From Megamerina dolium (taxonomy: Eukaryota > Arthropoda > Insecta > Diptera > Megamerinidae), in contig OY978525.1 in NCBI GenBank assembly GCA_963854835.1, positions 44,727,554 through 44,791,553 of the forward strand: DNA of 64,000 nucleotides. The letters are read 5' to 3'. How positions within the stretch are numbered: position 1 is the stretch's first letter; the number at the start of each line of letters is the position of its first letter. The notes beneath the pieces are model-generated. The model did not search any database. It saw only the letters and a list, made by a program, of their open reading frames with translations, and had not been told where the DNA came from. Shown here one piece after another: positions 24,803 through 34,063 of this stretch. A program made the translations under genes and the position numbers.

Positions 24803-25829
24803 AGTTAAGATACTAGTGGTACCGCTAGTTCTGCATTACTTTTTAGTTTTTGTTTACATCTTATTTGGTATTTTAAGAGAGAGAAAAAAAGATCAATTGA
24901 AGTTCTTGGCTTCTTTAAGTATTTTTTATATTTTTAAAGTCAGTTGTAATTTGAACTGAGCCTACTTAGTACTAGGTAAATTAAAACGTGGATTTAACGT
25001 AAATTAAACCGTAAACCCATCGTAATAAAAACTTAAACAAAAACGTTAATAAAACGTAAATAAGAACGTTAATAAACGTAAATTAGAACGTTAGCAAACG
25101 TAATACTTCATAGAAGTTTCATACTTAAATATTAAAGATAAATAAATATAAGAATTAGAAAGTTAAAAGATTAGAATAAGAAAGTTAAAAGAAGTCTTAA
25201 TTTAAGTTAAATTGAATTTAAAATTATTGAGTGTGAAAAACAATAAAAAAAAAAAAAAAATAAATATGTGGCACTTAAAGCCCCAAAGTGCTCATTGGCC
25301 GAGCTTCTCTTCTATTACTGTTGTGCGTCTTAAATTTTGGACAGTATTAGAATGGACCTACTTATTTTAGCCGGTTCCGAACGGCAGAACACTTGTGACA
25401 TCACTTTTTCTGAGCTTTGTCACAGAGTTCTTTTTAGAAGCTTTTTTCATGGCAAGTTGTTACTGTCGGAAGAATTGCCAATTGCTTGCCGACAGGTGGG
25501 TACCATTCGAAAGAAAAATCTTTTCGATATAAAATTTGTTATGCATCAGCCGGGTATTGAACCACGACCTACAGATCAGAAGGCGAACACACTAACCACT
25601 GAGCTACGGTGAAAAACAATACAACTTGCTTAATTGTGAATTTAAATAAATAAACAACTAAATAATGAATTTTTAGTGTTAATATCGAAATAAATAAGTT
25701 GTAACTTTATTGTTGGTTGTTATTGAAACCGTTATTAAATAAAAACTATTGAACTAAATCGTACAGTAAACGAATTGTCATAATCAAAGAAAAACCAAAT
25801 TATAAATTGAAATAAATAAATTGTAGTAG
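24803..25829 (+). repeat. Chimeric solo LTR of the gypsy-type element, split by a SINE
   Basis: LTR in plus sense, starting AGTTAAGATACTAGTGG. The proximal half carries 5'-LTR-type bases (CTGCATT near 24830, ACAACTTGC at 25621-25629). The distal end carries 3'-LTR-type bases (GAAAAACCAAATTATAA near 25790-25806, ACAGTAAACG near 25765). The last roughly 50 bp are missing, and the LTR joins non-coding unit sequence at GTAG/CAACC (25829). It looks like the product of recombination between the two LTRs seen intact in the left arm. Confidence 0.85.
25246..25608 (-). mobile_element. tRNA-derived SINE with 13-bp target duplication
   Basis: Minus-strand SINE of 363 bp. In minus sense the head carries an A box (TAGCTCAGTGGT, near 25604-25593) and a B box (GGTTCAATACC, near 25564-25554), as in pol III tRNA promoters. 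The tail is a poly(A) (T-sense complement at 25246-25260). The direct repeat GTGAAAAACAATA occurs at 25233-25245 and 25609-25621. The left-arm LTR at 21950-21970 shows the site without the insertion. The body has no coding capacity, so mobilisation would need a LINE. Confidence 0.95.
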
Positions 25830-26331
25830 CAACCTTGACGTGGTGACCTGGCTTACCCATTATCAATAAAATTACTCATAAAATGTAAAAAGTAGTTTTA
25901 TTGATAGGGGAACTAATAGCTGCCTAATTAAATTCTAACATAAATTCCTTTACAGGCAACAGCAACAGAACCATATTTATTGGTACATAATTATTAATAA
26001 TTCGGTATAATCATAATTCATATCAAACATGCACTTAACAATTTGTAATATTTAATTTAATGTTTATTTTAACTTTTCAGTACCATTGTTCAATTTCCGA
26101 AGTTAAGGAACAAAACAAAAAGAGAAAGAACTTAACAAAGCAAAACACCAAGATTTTGGCAGTTCTTTGTCATGATGGTACCATTGCGTGGTAAAATAAG
26201 GAATATAGACAAATTGTAAAAGATTTCTCTTGGCTGCGCCATATAATGTACCATGATAACAAGATTATATATGAATAGAGGTAAGGCATCTACCAACAAT
26301 CGCAAACAAAAGTACATGCATACTCCATAAA
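25830..26331. other. Non-coding unit of right arm (proximal part)
   Basis: Reverse counterpart of about 14842-15350. It is interrupted at 26331 by the Harbinger element and resumes at 32137. Confidence 0.85.
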
Positions 26332-26665
26332 GGCCTGTTTACATACGACTTTGGCTTCGCTTTGCTTCAGTGTTTTGCTTTGACAGATAAGTTGGATGTA
26401 TGCATTCGCATGTATATGTTCACGTAAAAAATGCTTGAATCAAAGCAAAGCGAATCAAAATGTTGGGTAACATTCAACTTTTTTACGCTTTGACAGCTGA
26501 TGTTATTTTTGTTTCTTTTCTAACATTCATAGCATATACACATATATATAATACTTCGCGAAAGTCACCAATAAGAGTGGACGTCTTTATTTTGATTTTT
26601 AGAAAAAAAAAAAAAAAAAAAACAAATAAAATAATAATATAATTTGCAAACATTTTGTTTACAGT

Positions 26666-28279
26666 ATGAGTGTTCAGCGCTCTCCTCTCCGGCAACGGCA
26701 ATCGCCTGTTAATGTGTGTGTAAACAATAATTTGCAGTCACCCGCGCAAACCCCCCCGATAAGTGCATTATCAAATAAAACAGTTGATACACACTGCACA
26801 AGTGAAAGTAACAGTGCAAATCTTTTGCCTGCACATATTAAAAATTCATCAAATTTTGCAACAACAATAAATACAGACAAAAAAAATAATTTGTTCTATC
26901 GTGATATACTATCTCCCTCTATACCGTGGAGTGTACAATGTGCTTCTCCTGCTGTAACACCAACAGCTACAACATCAAAGCAATCAAATAACGGCACTTC
27001 TACTGAAGTGCATGACCCAGTAGTTAAAGGAACTAGTGCGATGACTAATAAAGAACCAGTTGCTGTTCAAACTGGTATTGATCGCTACATTACTGTAGTA
27101 AAGCGAAAGAGAAGTCCGCAAAATTCAAAACAAATGAATTCAACAAAAATTCAAAAGCAGAACACTGTCCCTATTAGTTCGGAAAATAGATACGCTCTGC
27201 TTTCAGGTGATGAAAGTGACGAAAATATTATCTCCAAGAAAAATTTCAAACCCCCACCCATTTTCTTGAGAGAACGCAACTCAGATAAGTTGATTTCTAG
27301 AATTACAAGTCTTATAGGACCAAAGAATTTCCATGTTGTTCCTATTCGCAAAGGCCAAATTGAGGAAACAAAAGTGCAAATCTACAGCGAAACTCATTAT
27401 CGCAAAGTAATTGCGGAATTTGATGCTGTAAAAAAGAATTACTACACATATCAGCTAAAAAGTAGTAAGGGCTTAATCGTTGTACTCAAAGGCGTCGAAC
27501 CCAACGTTGATATTAACGAAATCAAACTTGCCCTCCAGGAAGAAGGGTTTCAAGCCAAAACAGTATTCAACATTCTCAACAAGAGCAATATACCTCAACC
27601 GTTATATCGTATTGAGCTTCAGCCTGAAACAAAACCCCTAAAAAAAGGTGAAGTACACCCCATATATAAAATTCGATATTTATTGCATCGCAAAATCACA
27701 ATCGAAGAACCCCATAAGAGAACTGGACCTCCTCAGTGCAGCAACTGCCAAGAATATGGACATACTAAGACATATTGTACCCTGCCAGCTGTTTGTGTGA
27801 TTTGTGGAGATCTCCATAAATCAAACATATGCCCAAAATCTAAAGGCGATGCTAGCATGAAAAAATGCAGCAATTGTGGAGGTAATCACACCGCAAATTA
27901 TAGAGGTTGCCCAGTATATACAACCCTAAAGCTAAATTTCTCCGCTAGCAATCAACCTCTAAAACCAGTTGAGCAAACTCAGATAGCCAACTCAAGTAAG
28001 AGACAAAATATTGATGCAACACAATTCTTCTCTGCAATCCCAAACAAGAATCAAACCAATTCATACGCTAGCGTGTTAAAACAAAACCCACACCAACAAA
28101 GCAATGTAAATAATGAGCAGAAACACTCACTGCCCACCCAACAGCCAAGTACCCTTGAACATTTGCTTCAAACATTGATTCAGAATATGAACCAATTCAT
28201 GAACTCAATGCAAACAATGATGCAAGAAATGATGAAAAATCAATCGATGTTACTCCAAACATTGCTATCCAGACCATGA
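26666..28279 (+). CDS. Jockey LINE ORF1 protein (Gag-like, CCHC zinc knuckles), 537 aa
   Basis: RNA-binding chaperone of the LINE ribonucleoprotein. The N-terminal third is Ser/Thr/Asn-rich and low in structure. Residues about 175-330 form the Jockey Gag core, with RNSDKLISRITSLIGPKNF and SSKGLIVVLKGVEP. Three cysteine-histidine knuckles follow near residues 355-415: CSNCQEYGHTKTYC, CVICGDLHKSNIC and CSNCGGNHTANYRGC. The C-terminus is Gln/Asn/Met-rich (NMNQFMNSMQTMMQEMMKN). The start at 26666 (ACAGTATGAGT) is the first ATG after the A-run. It is intact, and its last codon overlaps the ORF2 start as ATGA, which suggests termination-reinitiation. Confidence 0.95.
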   Translation: MSVQRSPLRQRQSPVNVCVNNNLQSPAQTPPISALSNKTVDTHCTSESNSANLLPAHIKNSSNFATTINTDKKNNLFYRDILSPSIPWSVQCASPAVTPTATTSKQSNNGTSTEVHDPVVKGTSAMTNKEPVAVQTGIDRYITVVKRKRSPQNSKQMNSTKIQKQNTVPISSENRYALLSGDESDENIISKKNFKPPPIFLRERNSDKLISRITSLIGPKNFHVVPIRKGQIEETKVQIYSETHYRKVIAEFDAVKKNYYTYQLKSSKGLIVVLKGVEPNVDINEIKLALQEEGFQAKTVFNILNKSNIPQPLYRIELQPETKPLKKGEVHPIYKIRYLLHRKITIEEPHKRTGPPQCSNCQEYGHTKTYCTLPAVCVICGDLHKSNICPKSKGDASMKKCSNCGGNHTANYRGCPVYTTLKLNFSASNQPLKPVEQTQIANSSKRQNIDATQFFSAIPNKNQTNSYASVLKQNPHQQSNVNNEQKHSLPTQQPSTLEHLLQTLIQNMNQFMNSMQTMMQEMMKNQSMLLQTLLSRP

Positions 28280-30924
28280 GTTGTCTCAAGATATGCCACT
28301 GGAACGCCAACGGCTTAAGCCAGCACCGTTTGGAGCTAATTCAATTCCTTGAATCCAGCCAAATCGACATAATGATGATATCTGAGACCCATTTCACTGA
28401 CAAAAATTGCTACCAAATACCATATTACAAACTGTACACCACAAATCATCCGCATGGTAAGGCACGCGGAGGAACTGCCATATTGATAAAAAGCAGAATA
28501 AAACATCATGTTCTTGAAGATTTTAGTAGCGTCTACTTGCAAGCAACATCCATATGTCTGGAAGAATACATCTCTAAACTAGTAATATCTGCGATATACT
28601 GTCCCCCAAGATACAGTATTACCGAACAGCAATATAAAGAATTTTTCTCAACTCTTGGTAGCAAATTCTTGGTTGCTGGCGATTTCAACGCCAAACACAC
28701 TCACTGGGGCTCCCGATTAATAACTCCAAAAGGCAAAAGACTATGTTCAATCATCACTAACCACGGCTACGATGTTATTTCAAATGGTCAACCGACATAT
28801 TGGCCGACGGACAAGAGGAAAATACCCGATCTCATAGACTTTGGAGTCGCCAAAGGTTTGCAGATGGAAAATATCTCCACAGAGTGTAATTATGATCTAT
28901 CATCTGACCACTCACCCACGGTAATATCTATAAAATCACCAAGCCCCCAAAGCAATTGCGTTAGAAAGAAAATAGACTGGTTAAAATTCAAGAAATATAT
29001 AAATTCCTATCTTCCTCTGAGTACTGTATTAAGAAATGGACACGATGTAGACTCAGCACTCGAAAAATTCAACCAGCTGCTCTCATTAGCTCTCAGCTCA
29101 GCCACCTGCACAAAGGTATGCAAGCAATCAAACTATAGCCCATACACACCAGCCGATATTGAATTGCTAGTAAGACAAAAAAGAAGACTCCGAAGACAAT
29201 GGCAAGAATTCAGATCACCGAATCTGAAAACACAGCTACAGCACTGCACTCGAAAGTTAAAGCAAGCCTTAAAAAATAAAAACAACAAAGAGTTAGAAGA
29301 GCACATAGCGAAATTAACACCTGGTGAAGCGTCAGACTACTCCTTGTGGAAATCAGCAAAAAAATCAAATCGGCCAATTCTCACTGATTCCCCCATCCGT
29401 TTGAGTGACGGTAATTGGGCTAGAAGCAACTGTGAGAAGGGTTTGGCTTTTGCAAACCACCTAAAAAGTGTGTTTACACCCAATCCACCCTCTTCACAGT
29501 CCTCATTACCAATATTAACTTCTCAACCTTGCTCAATAACGCTCAAAATTAAAAAAAAGGACATATTCAAAGCAATTTATAAAGATTTAAACCCAAAAAA
29601 ATCACCTGGTCCAGATAAAATTACCGGTAAAATGATAAAAGAGCTACCTCCGGCTTCAGTAATTCATCTGATGCACATTTTCAATGCTATCCTTCGTATT
29701 AAACACTATCCCAAATGCTGGAAAACTTCAAAAATTATTATGATAGCAAAACCAGGAAAAGACCCTACAAAAGTTGCATCGTACAGACCTATCAGCCTCC
29801 TGCCTCTACTTTCTAAAGTATTCGAAAAGCTACTTGTCATGAATATAACTCCATTTATTAATCTCAACCAACTGATTCCTCAACATCAGTTTGGATTTAG
29901 AAAACAGCACGGTACAATAGAACAAGTCCACCGCATTGTAACTCTGATAAGGAACACTTTTGAAGAAAAAAAGTATTGCTCAGCTGTCTTTCTTGATATC
30001 ACTCAAGCTTTCGATAAAGTATGGCACGATGGCCTTATTTACAAACTCAAACTATTACTGCCTGCAAATGTCTCCTCATTGCTTAGTAGCTACCTCACGA
30101 AAAGACAATTTCTCGTACATCACAAGGATTACACAACAAATCCATTGGATATTCACGCTGGCGTTCCTCAAGGAAGCGTTTTGGGTCCCTTACTGTATCT
30201 CTTATACACTTCAGATATGCCCAACAATAACTATACATTCATATCGACCTTTGCTGATGATACGGCAATATTGTGCTCTCGCTCTAACCCCATAGAAGCT
30301 ACTAAACTCCTGCAGACTCATGTCGATTCTCTCGAAATCTGGCTAGCAAAATGGCGTATAAAAGTCAATGAATCAAAGAGCGTACATGTAACCTTCACGC
30401 TAAGGCTAGATACATGTCCCCCACTTAAAATTAATGGCCAATCAGTTCCACAATGTTCCTCAACAAAGTACTTGGGTATTCACCTCGACAGAAGGCTGAC
30501 ATGGAAAAATCACATAGAGGCAAAGAAAACTCAGATCAAGCTTAAAATGAATCAGTTATGGTGGCTGTTACACAAAAGATCAAAGTTGAATCTTGAATAC
30601 AAAGTGCTATTATATAAAGCAATCCTGAAACCAATCTGGACTTATGGTATTCAGTTTTGGGGCACCGCATCTCCCTCTAATATCGAAAAATTGCAGCGAA
30701 TACAATCCAAGTGTCTGCGAATTATTGTAAATGCGCCTTGGTATATGAGGAACGTTAACATCCATCGAGATTTAAATGTATCCACAATTTCTGAGGAAGT
30801 TGCAATGTCCTGCAGAAGCTACATTCAAAAATTACACAATCATCCGAATCCCCTTGCTAGGCAATTGTTGCTGAGCAAGGGGCATCGTCGATTAAAAAGA
30901 AAAGACACACTGAATATGCTGTAA
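28276..30924 (+). CDS. Jockey LINE ORF2 protein (endonuclease, reverse transcriptase), 882 aa
   Basis: Nicks target DNA and reverse-transcribes the element RNA at the nick. The APE-type endonuclease comes first: ICHWNANGLSQHR (residue 6 on), MISETHF, VAGDFNAKHTHWGSR (about 132-146) and LSSDHSPT (about 211-218). The RT follows: KKSPGPDKITGKMIK, YRPISLLPLLSKVFEKLL, QFGFRKQHGT, FLDITQAFDKVWHDGL and HAGVPQGSVLGPLLYLLY. The catalytic box is STFADDTAILC. A C-terminal block (TKYLGIHLDRRLTWKNHI, WTYGIQFWG) is as in Jockey elements. No stop or frameshift was found. Copies B (37236) and C (53360) are close relatives with inactivating lesions. Confidence 0.95.
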   Translation: MSCLKICHWNANGLSQHRLELIQFLESSQIDIMMISETHFTDKNCYQIPYYKLYTTNHPHGKARGGTAILIKSRIKHHVLEDFSSVYLQATSICLEEYISKLVISAIYCPPRYSITEQQYKEFFSTLGSKFLVAGDFNAKHTHWGSRLITPKGKRLCSIITNHGYDVISNGQPTYWPTDKRKIPDLIDFGVAKGLQMENISTECNYDLSSDHSPTVISIKSPSPQSNCVRKKIDWLKFKKYINSYLPLSTVLRNGHDVDSALEKFNQLLSLALSSATCTKVCKQSNYSPYTPADIELLVRQKRRLRRQWQEFRSPNLKTQLQHCTRKLKQALKNKNNKELEEHIAKLTPGEASDYSLWKSAKKSNRPILTDSPIRLSDGNWARSNCEKGLAFANHLKSVFTPNPPSSQSSLPILTSQPCSITLKIKKKDIFKAIYKDLNPKKSPGPDKITGKMIKELPPASVIHLMHIFNAILRIKHYPKCWKTSKIIMIAKPGKDPTKVASYRPISLLPLLSKVFEKLLVMNITPFINLNQLIPQHQFGFRKQHGTIEQVHRIVTLIRNTFEEKKYCSAVFLDITQAFDKVWHDGLIYKLKLLLPANVSSLLSSYLTKRQFLVHHKDYTTNPLDIHAGVPQGSVLGPLLYLLYTSDMPNNNYTFISTFADDTAILCSRSNPIEATKLLQTHVDSLEIWLAKWRIKVNESKSVHVTFTLRLDTCPPLKINGQSVPQCSSTKYLGIHLDRRLTWKNHIEAKKTQIKLKMNQLWWLLHKRSKLNLEYKVLLYKAILKPIWTYGIQFWGTASPSNIEKLQRIQSKCLRIIVNAPWYMRNVNIHRDLNVSTISEEVAMSCRSYIQKLHNHPNPLARQLLLSKGHRRLKRKDTLNML

Positions 30925-31058
30925 AATTGCTACATCTCGCGACTCACCAAATTGTGATGGAACGTAGGGGATATCACATAGTTTTATTTAGTTTGTAAGA
31001 TTTTAATACTTATTGTTAGTTTCTTGTATAAGAAAGATTCAATAAAAAAAAAAATAAG

Positions 31059-31100
<42 letters not shown>

Positions 31101-31183
31101 TATAAGGCAGCAGTGTAAGTATATTATACTAACAATAAATATTGTATATAATAGTTTATATTTAATTTTTCAGAAATTAACAC

Positions 31184-31300
31184 AATGGAAGAAAAGCTGA
31201 TTGAGGAAATAAATATATACCCATGTTTATATCATTCAATTTATTTATCCATTCAATATATTCATATAAAACAAACAATCAAAAACACTTGTGCAAAAGT
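31184..31300 (+). pseudogene. MADF-domain exon of the Harbinger element (partial)
   Basis: After a plausible acceptor (TTTTTCAG near 31172), the frame begins MEEKLIEEINIYPCLYHS, close to the opening of MADF domains (LIEEV..YPCLYD). It degenerates after about 18 residues. Harbinger transposons typically carry a second gene for a Myb/MADF protein, which fits the transposase relic on the other strand. Confidence 0.6.
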
Positions 31301-31327
31301 TTAAGATCACGGAGAATTTATGTATTT

Positions 31328-31975
31328 TTAATAACTAATAACTTGCACATTTGGCAAGATATTATAAATCTCTTTACTTAAAATAGTACAGTACAATATA
31401 CATATATACATATGGATTATAATAAATAAATAATATATATAAATAATTGTTATATGTTTCCCGTCGATGGCTCCAACACAGTTGGGGAAATTCCAAATTG
31501 TGTGGAAATCATTGGCAAACCGTTTCCACTCATGTTTATGTGGAACTGATAAATATATACAGCCTAATTTACTACATAAAACTTCACAAGTCACCTTTAC
31601 AATTTTATTGACGATTGAGCGCCGCAATATGAAAGAGGTTGAGAATATGTGCTGAGTACCTTCGTGTGCCAAATATCTACAGGGACTAATATGTATTTGA
31701 TTAAAATCATTATTGCAACATCTGCACTTTGCCACAGTACTTACGCAAGCGTTAGGAACAATTTGCATTTTGCTGCTATCGGTGGTCTGTTCGAATGTTT
31801 AGTTAATTCTTCCTGAACAAGTCCAAATAGCAAATCAAACACATCTTTGTTTACCTGATCGTTTTCCTAAATTGTTCTCGAACGTCCTCATACATCTTGT
31901 CGAAAGATGTTGCAAACATTAGTATCATAACTGCTACTATTTCAATTGCATCAGTAAAATTCATTTTTACTATTT
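31328..31975 (-). pseudogene. Harbinger transposase relic (HARBI1-like DDE)
   Basis: Minus strand. A possible first exon (about 31965-31856) begins MNFTDAIEIVAVMI and ends before GTAAAC. The main frame, 31768-31328, contains STSFILRRSIVNKIVKV and HTIWNFPNCVGAIDGKHITI. The latter is the first catalytic-aspartate block of PIF/Harbinger transposases (GAIDGKHI). It then runs into low-complexity TA/TAT sequence, so the second aspartate and glutamate are missing. Not functional. Confidence 0.8.
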
Positions 31976-32136
31976 CTTCACAAAACACTCTGAACAAAAA
32001 CAAATCGTAATTAAAAACAAAGGACTAACGCAGAAGCTGTCAAAGCGTTCTTTGTAGCATACCTGCTACGCTTCACGCTTTGTTGTTGAAGTTCGAACTG
32101 TCAAGCAAAGCGAACAAAGTTGTATGTGAATGGCCC

Positions 32137-32703
32137 ATAAAGCATTTGCAAGATTTCGTTGAAAATTTCTCAAAAACAATTGAAAGTTTCAATGTAAATT
32201 TTCGAGTGATTTCCATGCAAATTTTATGAATGAAAATTCTACATACGTTTATACTTATAGAATTTACTATTGAATTTTTTACGTTCATGGCTACATGTGT
32301 ACATGATTATATGATGTAGGCAAATTTTGTATTTCATATTTTGAAAAATTGCTTATTGTTCCATAGGCGCCTGATAAATCCAATTTCGTTTTGTACAAAA
32401 TCTTGTATAATTAAAAACTTTTCGTTTCAAATATTCAAAACCATTCCAATATATTTTCATTTTTCATATAAAACTTCAACGGAGCATTTTCCATATAAAT
32501 AATATTTTTTCATAAATAAATAAATATCAAATTTGCAAAAAGAAATATAATACTTTCAAAAGATTAGGTAACTTAACCAAATGCGAGAGCACCACTCAAA
32601 AAATTTGGCTTTTAAGTTAAAATTTTCATATATAGCTGCCGTTTGAGTAGGACCGGGTTTTAGTTTTACCTGAAATTCACATGTGGTCGCTTGTGCAGCT
32701 TCT
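32137..32703. other. Non-coding unit of right arm (distal part)
   Basis: Reverse counterpart of 14278-14842, nearly collinear (for example GGACCGGGTTTTAGTTTTACC at 32651 mirrors 14307-14333). Confidence 0.85.
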
Positions 32704-33050
32704 TAATGCTGCAACTAGCCACGAACGTAAAACCGTAGAACGTGTCAGCTGACACGACCTATCTTATGGGAATGTCGAGTTAACGAAAACTCACCACCGT
32801 ATGACGGTGACGCAGCCGTTGCCCGTAACGGAAGAATCAACAGCAATTTGATTTTTAAGTAAAACCGTGTCAGCTGATCGCTTTCTATGAGTACAATGGT
32901 GCCAGATTAGACTTTTATAAATAAATAAGAAATAAACTAAGAAAGATAAGTTTTCTTTTTTTAATTAATCAAAACTATCATTGTGTTTAGTTATTTATTA
33001 AAATATACTTCACGTATATTAATTTTTTTTATATTTTCTAACATCTATAT

Positions 33051-33405
33051 TGTTACGTTTTTATTCTGTGAACATTTAATTCTATTTGAATTACCTTGTT
33101 CGATCACTGGATTCTGTAAGTAATAACTGCAACACTTATTTTATACAACTACTTGCAACTTTTGCGTCTGTATCGATGTTTTCGTAATCACGTTCTGGAT
33201 TAGATTGATTGTCACTTCTCAACACTGACTCTATTTATACTCTGTTGGCAACACCCCAGAATCTTCCTTTATCGAGATTCTTGTCTTTCTTTCTAGTTGG
33301 CTTGTTCTGGTTATTGCTTATTTCTTTTTGCTGACATTCGTTTCGATGCTGCCAATAGTGTCAGTCACAATAGTGATGAGTAACCAATTATCGATACTTG
33401 TTACA
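33051..33405 (-). repeat. Solo LTR of the SAP-Gag Ty3 family (first of tandem pair)
   Basis: Plus-strand reading runs from TGTTACGTTTTTATTCTG to CTTGTTACA. It lacks about 80 bp present in the second LTR. It is flanked by ATAT at 33047-33050 and 33406-33409. Confidence 0.9.
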
Positions 33406-33409
33406 ATAT

Positions 33410-33847
33410 TGTTACGTTTTTATTCTGTGAGCGTTTAATTCTATTTGAATTACCTTGTTCGATCACTGGATTCTGTTAATAATAACTGCAACACTTATTT
33501 TATACAACTATATACAGCAACAATTTATTTAATAAACTCTATTTACAATCAACTCTGTTTATAATCAACTATTTACAATATCACTTTAATGTACTAGCAA
33601 CTTTTGCCTCTGTATAGATGTTTGCGCAGTCACGTTCGGAATTCGATTCCTTGTCAATTCTCAACACTGGCACTATTTATACTCTGTTGGCAACACCCCA
33701 GAATCTTCCTTTATCGAGATTCTTCTCTTCCTTTCTCGTTGGCTTGTTCTGGTTATCGCTTATTTCTTTTTGTTGACATTCGTTTCGATGCTGCCAATAG
33801 AGTCAGTCACAATAGTGATGAGTAATCAACTATCAATACTCGTTACA
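33410..33847 (-). repeat. Solo LTR of the SAP-Gag Ty3 family (second of tandem pair)
   Basis: 438-bp LTR, TGTTACG...CGTTACA in plus reading, flanked by ATAT at 33406-33409 and 33848-33851. ORFs inside it (33604-33825) are non-coding LTR sequence. Confidence 0.92.
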
Positions 33848-34063
33848 ATATTATGAATTTGATCATGAAAATGGTAAATGTGATTAAAAGCATGCACGCA
33901 CAGTGATACATGGGCAACATTATTATGTATATATACAAGAAAGTACAGTCGATTTCTCCATGGTCGCTACGGGGATAACTTTTGACAAATTTTTGTTCTT
34001 ACGTACGGACGATACGAAAGGGCGGTACGTTCGTGGCTAGTTGCACCATTAGTTTAATGTTCT

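Larger units (their letters stand above)
26557..31096 (+). mobile_element. Jockey-clade non-LTR retrotransposon, apparently full length (copy A)
   Basis: 4540 bp from CGCGAAAGTCACC, the same 5' end as copy C at 57811, to a poly(A) of over 30 bases (31063-31096). It contains a short A-rich 5' region, ORF1 and ORF2 overlapping by ATGA at 28276-28279, and a roughly 140-bp 3' UTR with AATAAA (31041-31046). Both frames are uninterrupted. It lies inside the Harbinger element, so it is the youngest layer here. A flanking ATATATATAA-type repeat could be the target duplication but is low-complexity. Confidence 0.95.
26332..32136. mobile_element. PIF/Harbinger transposon, carrying a nested Jockey LINE
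   Basis: The ends are inverted repeats. The left starts GGCCTGTTTACATACGACTT (26332-26351) and the right in reverse reads GGGCCATTCACATACAACTT (32136-32117), followed by a shared TTCGCTTTGCTT. ATAAA flanks both sides (26327-26331 and 32137-32141), and the uninterrupted site ATAAAG exists in the left arm (14842-14846, reverse). PIF/Harbinger elements usually duplicate TWA, so the true duplication may be TAA within ATAAA. Internally there are a MADF-like start (31184) and a minus-strand DDE relic. Without the LINE the element is about 1.27 kb, so it was already deleted. Confidence 0.85.
32706..34049. mobile_element. Non-autonomous TIR element with TA duplication, containing two LTRs
   Basis: The 24-bp terminal repeats at 32706-32729 and 34026-34049 differ at one base (ATGCTGCAACTAG... 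against ATGGTGCAACTAG...). TA lies at 32704-32705 and 34050-34051. Left-arm sequence GCTTCTTTAGTTAATG (14265-14282, reverse) approximates the empty site. Without the nested LTRs the element is about 540 bp and non-coding, so it is a MITE-like passenger. The TA duplication suggests Tc1/mariner mobilisation, but this is inference. Confidence 0.75.

Noticed and set aside
25593..25608. A possible tRNA gene (A and B boxes)
   Set aside because: The boxes sit in the head of a SINE with poly(A) tail and target duplication; I did not see a proper cloverleaf acceptor end.
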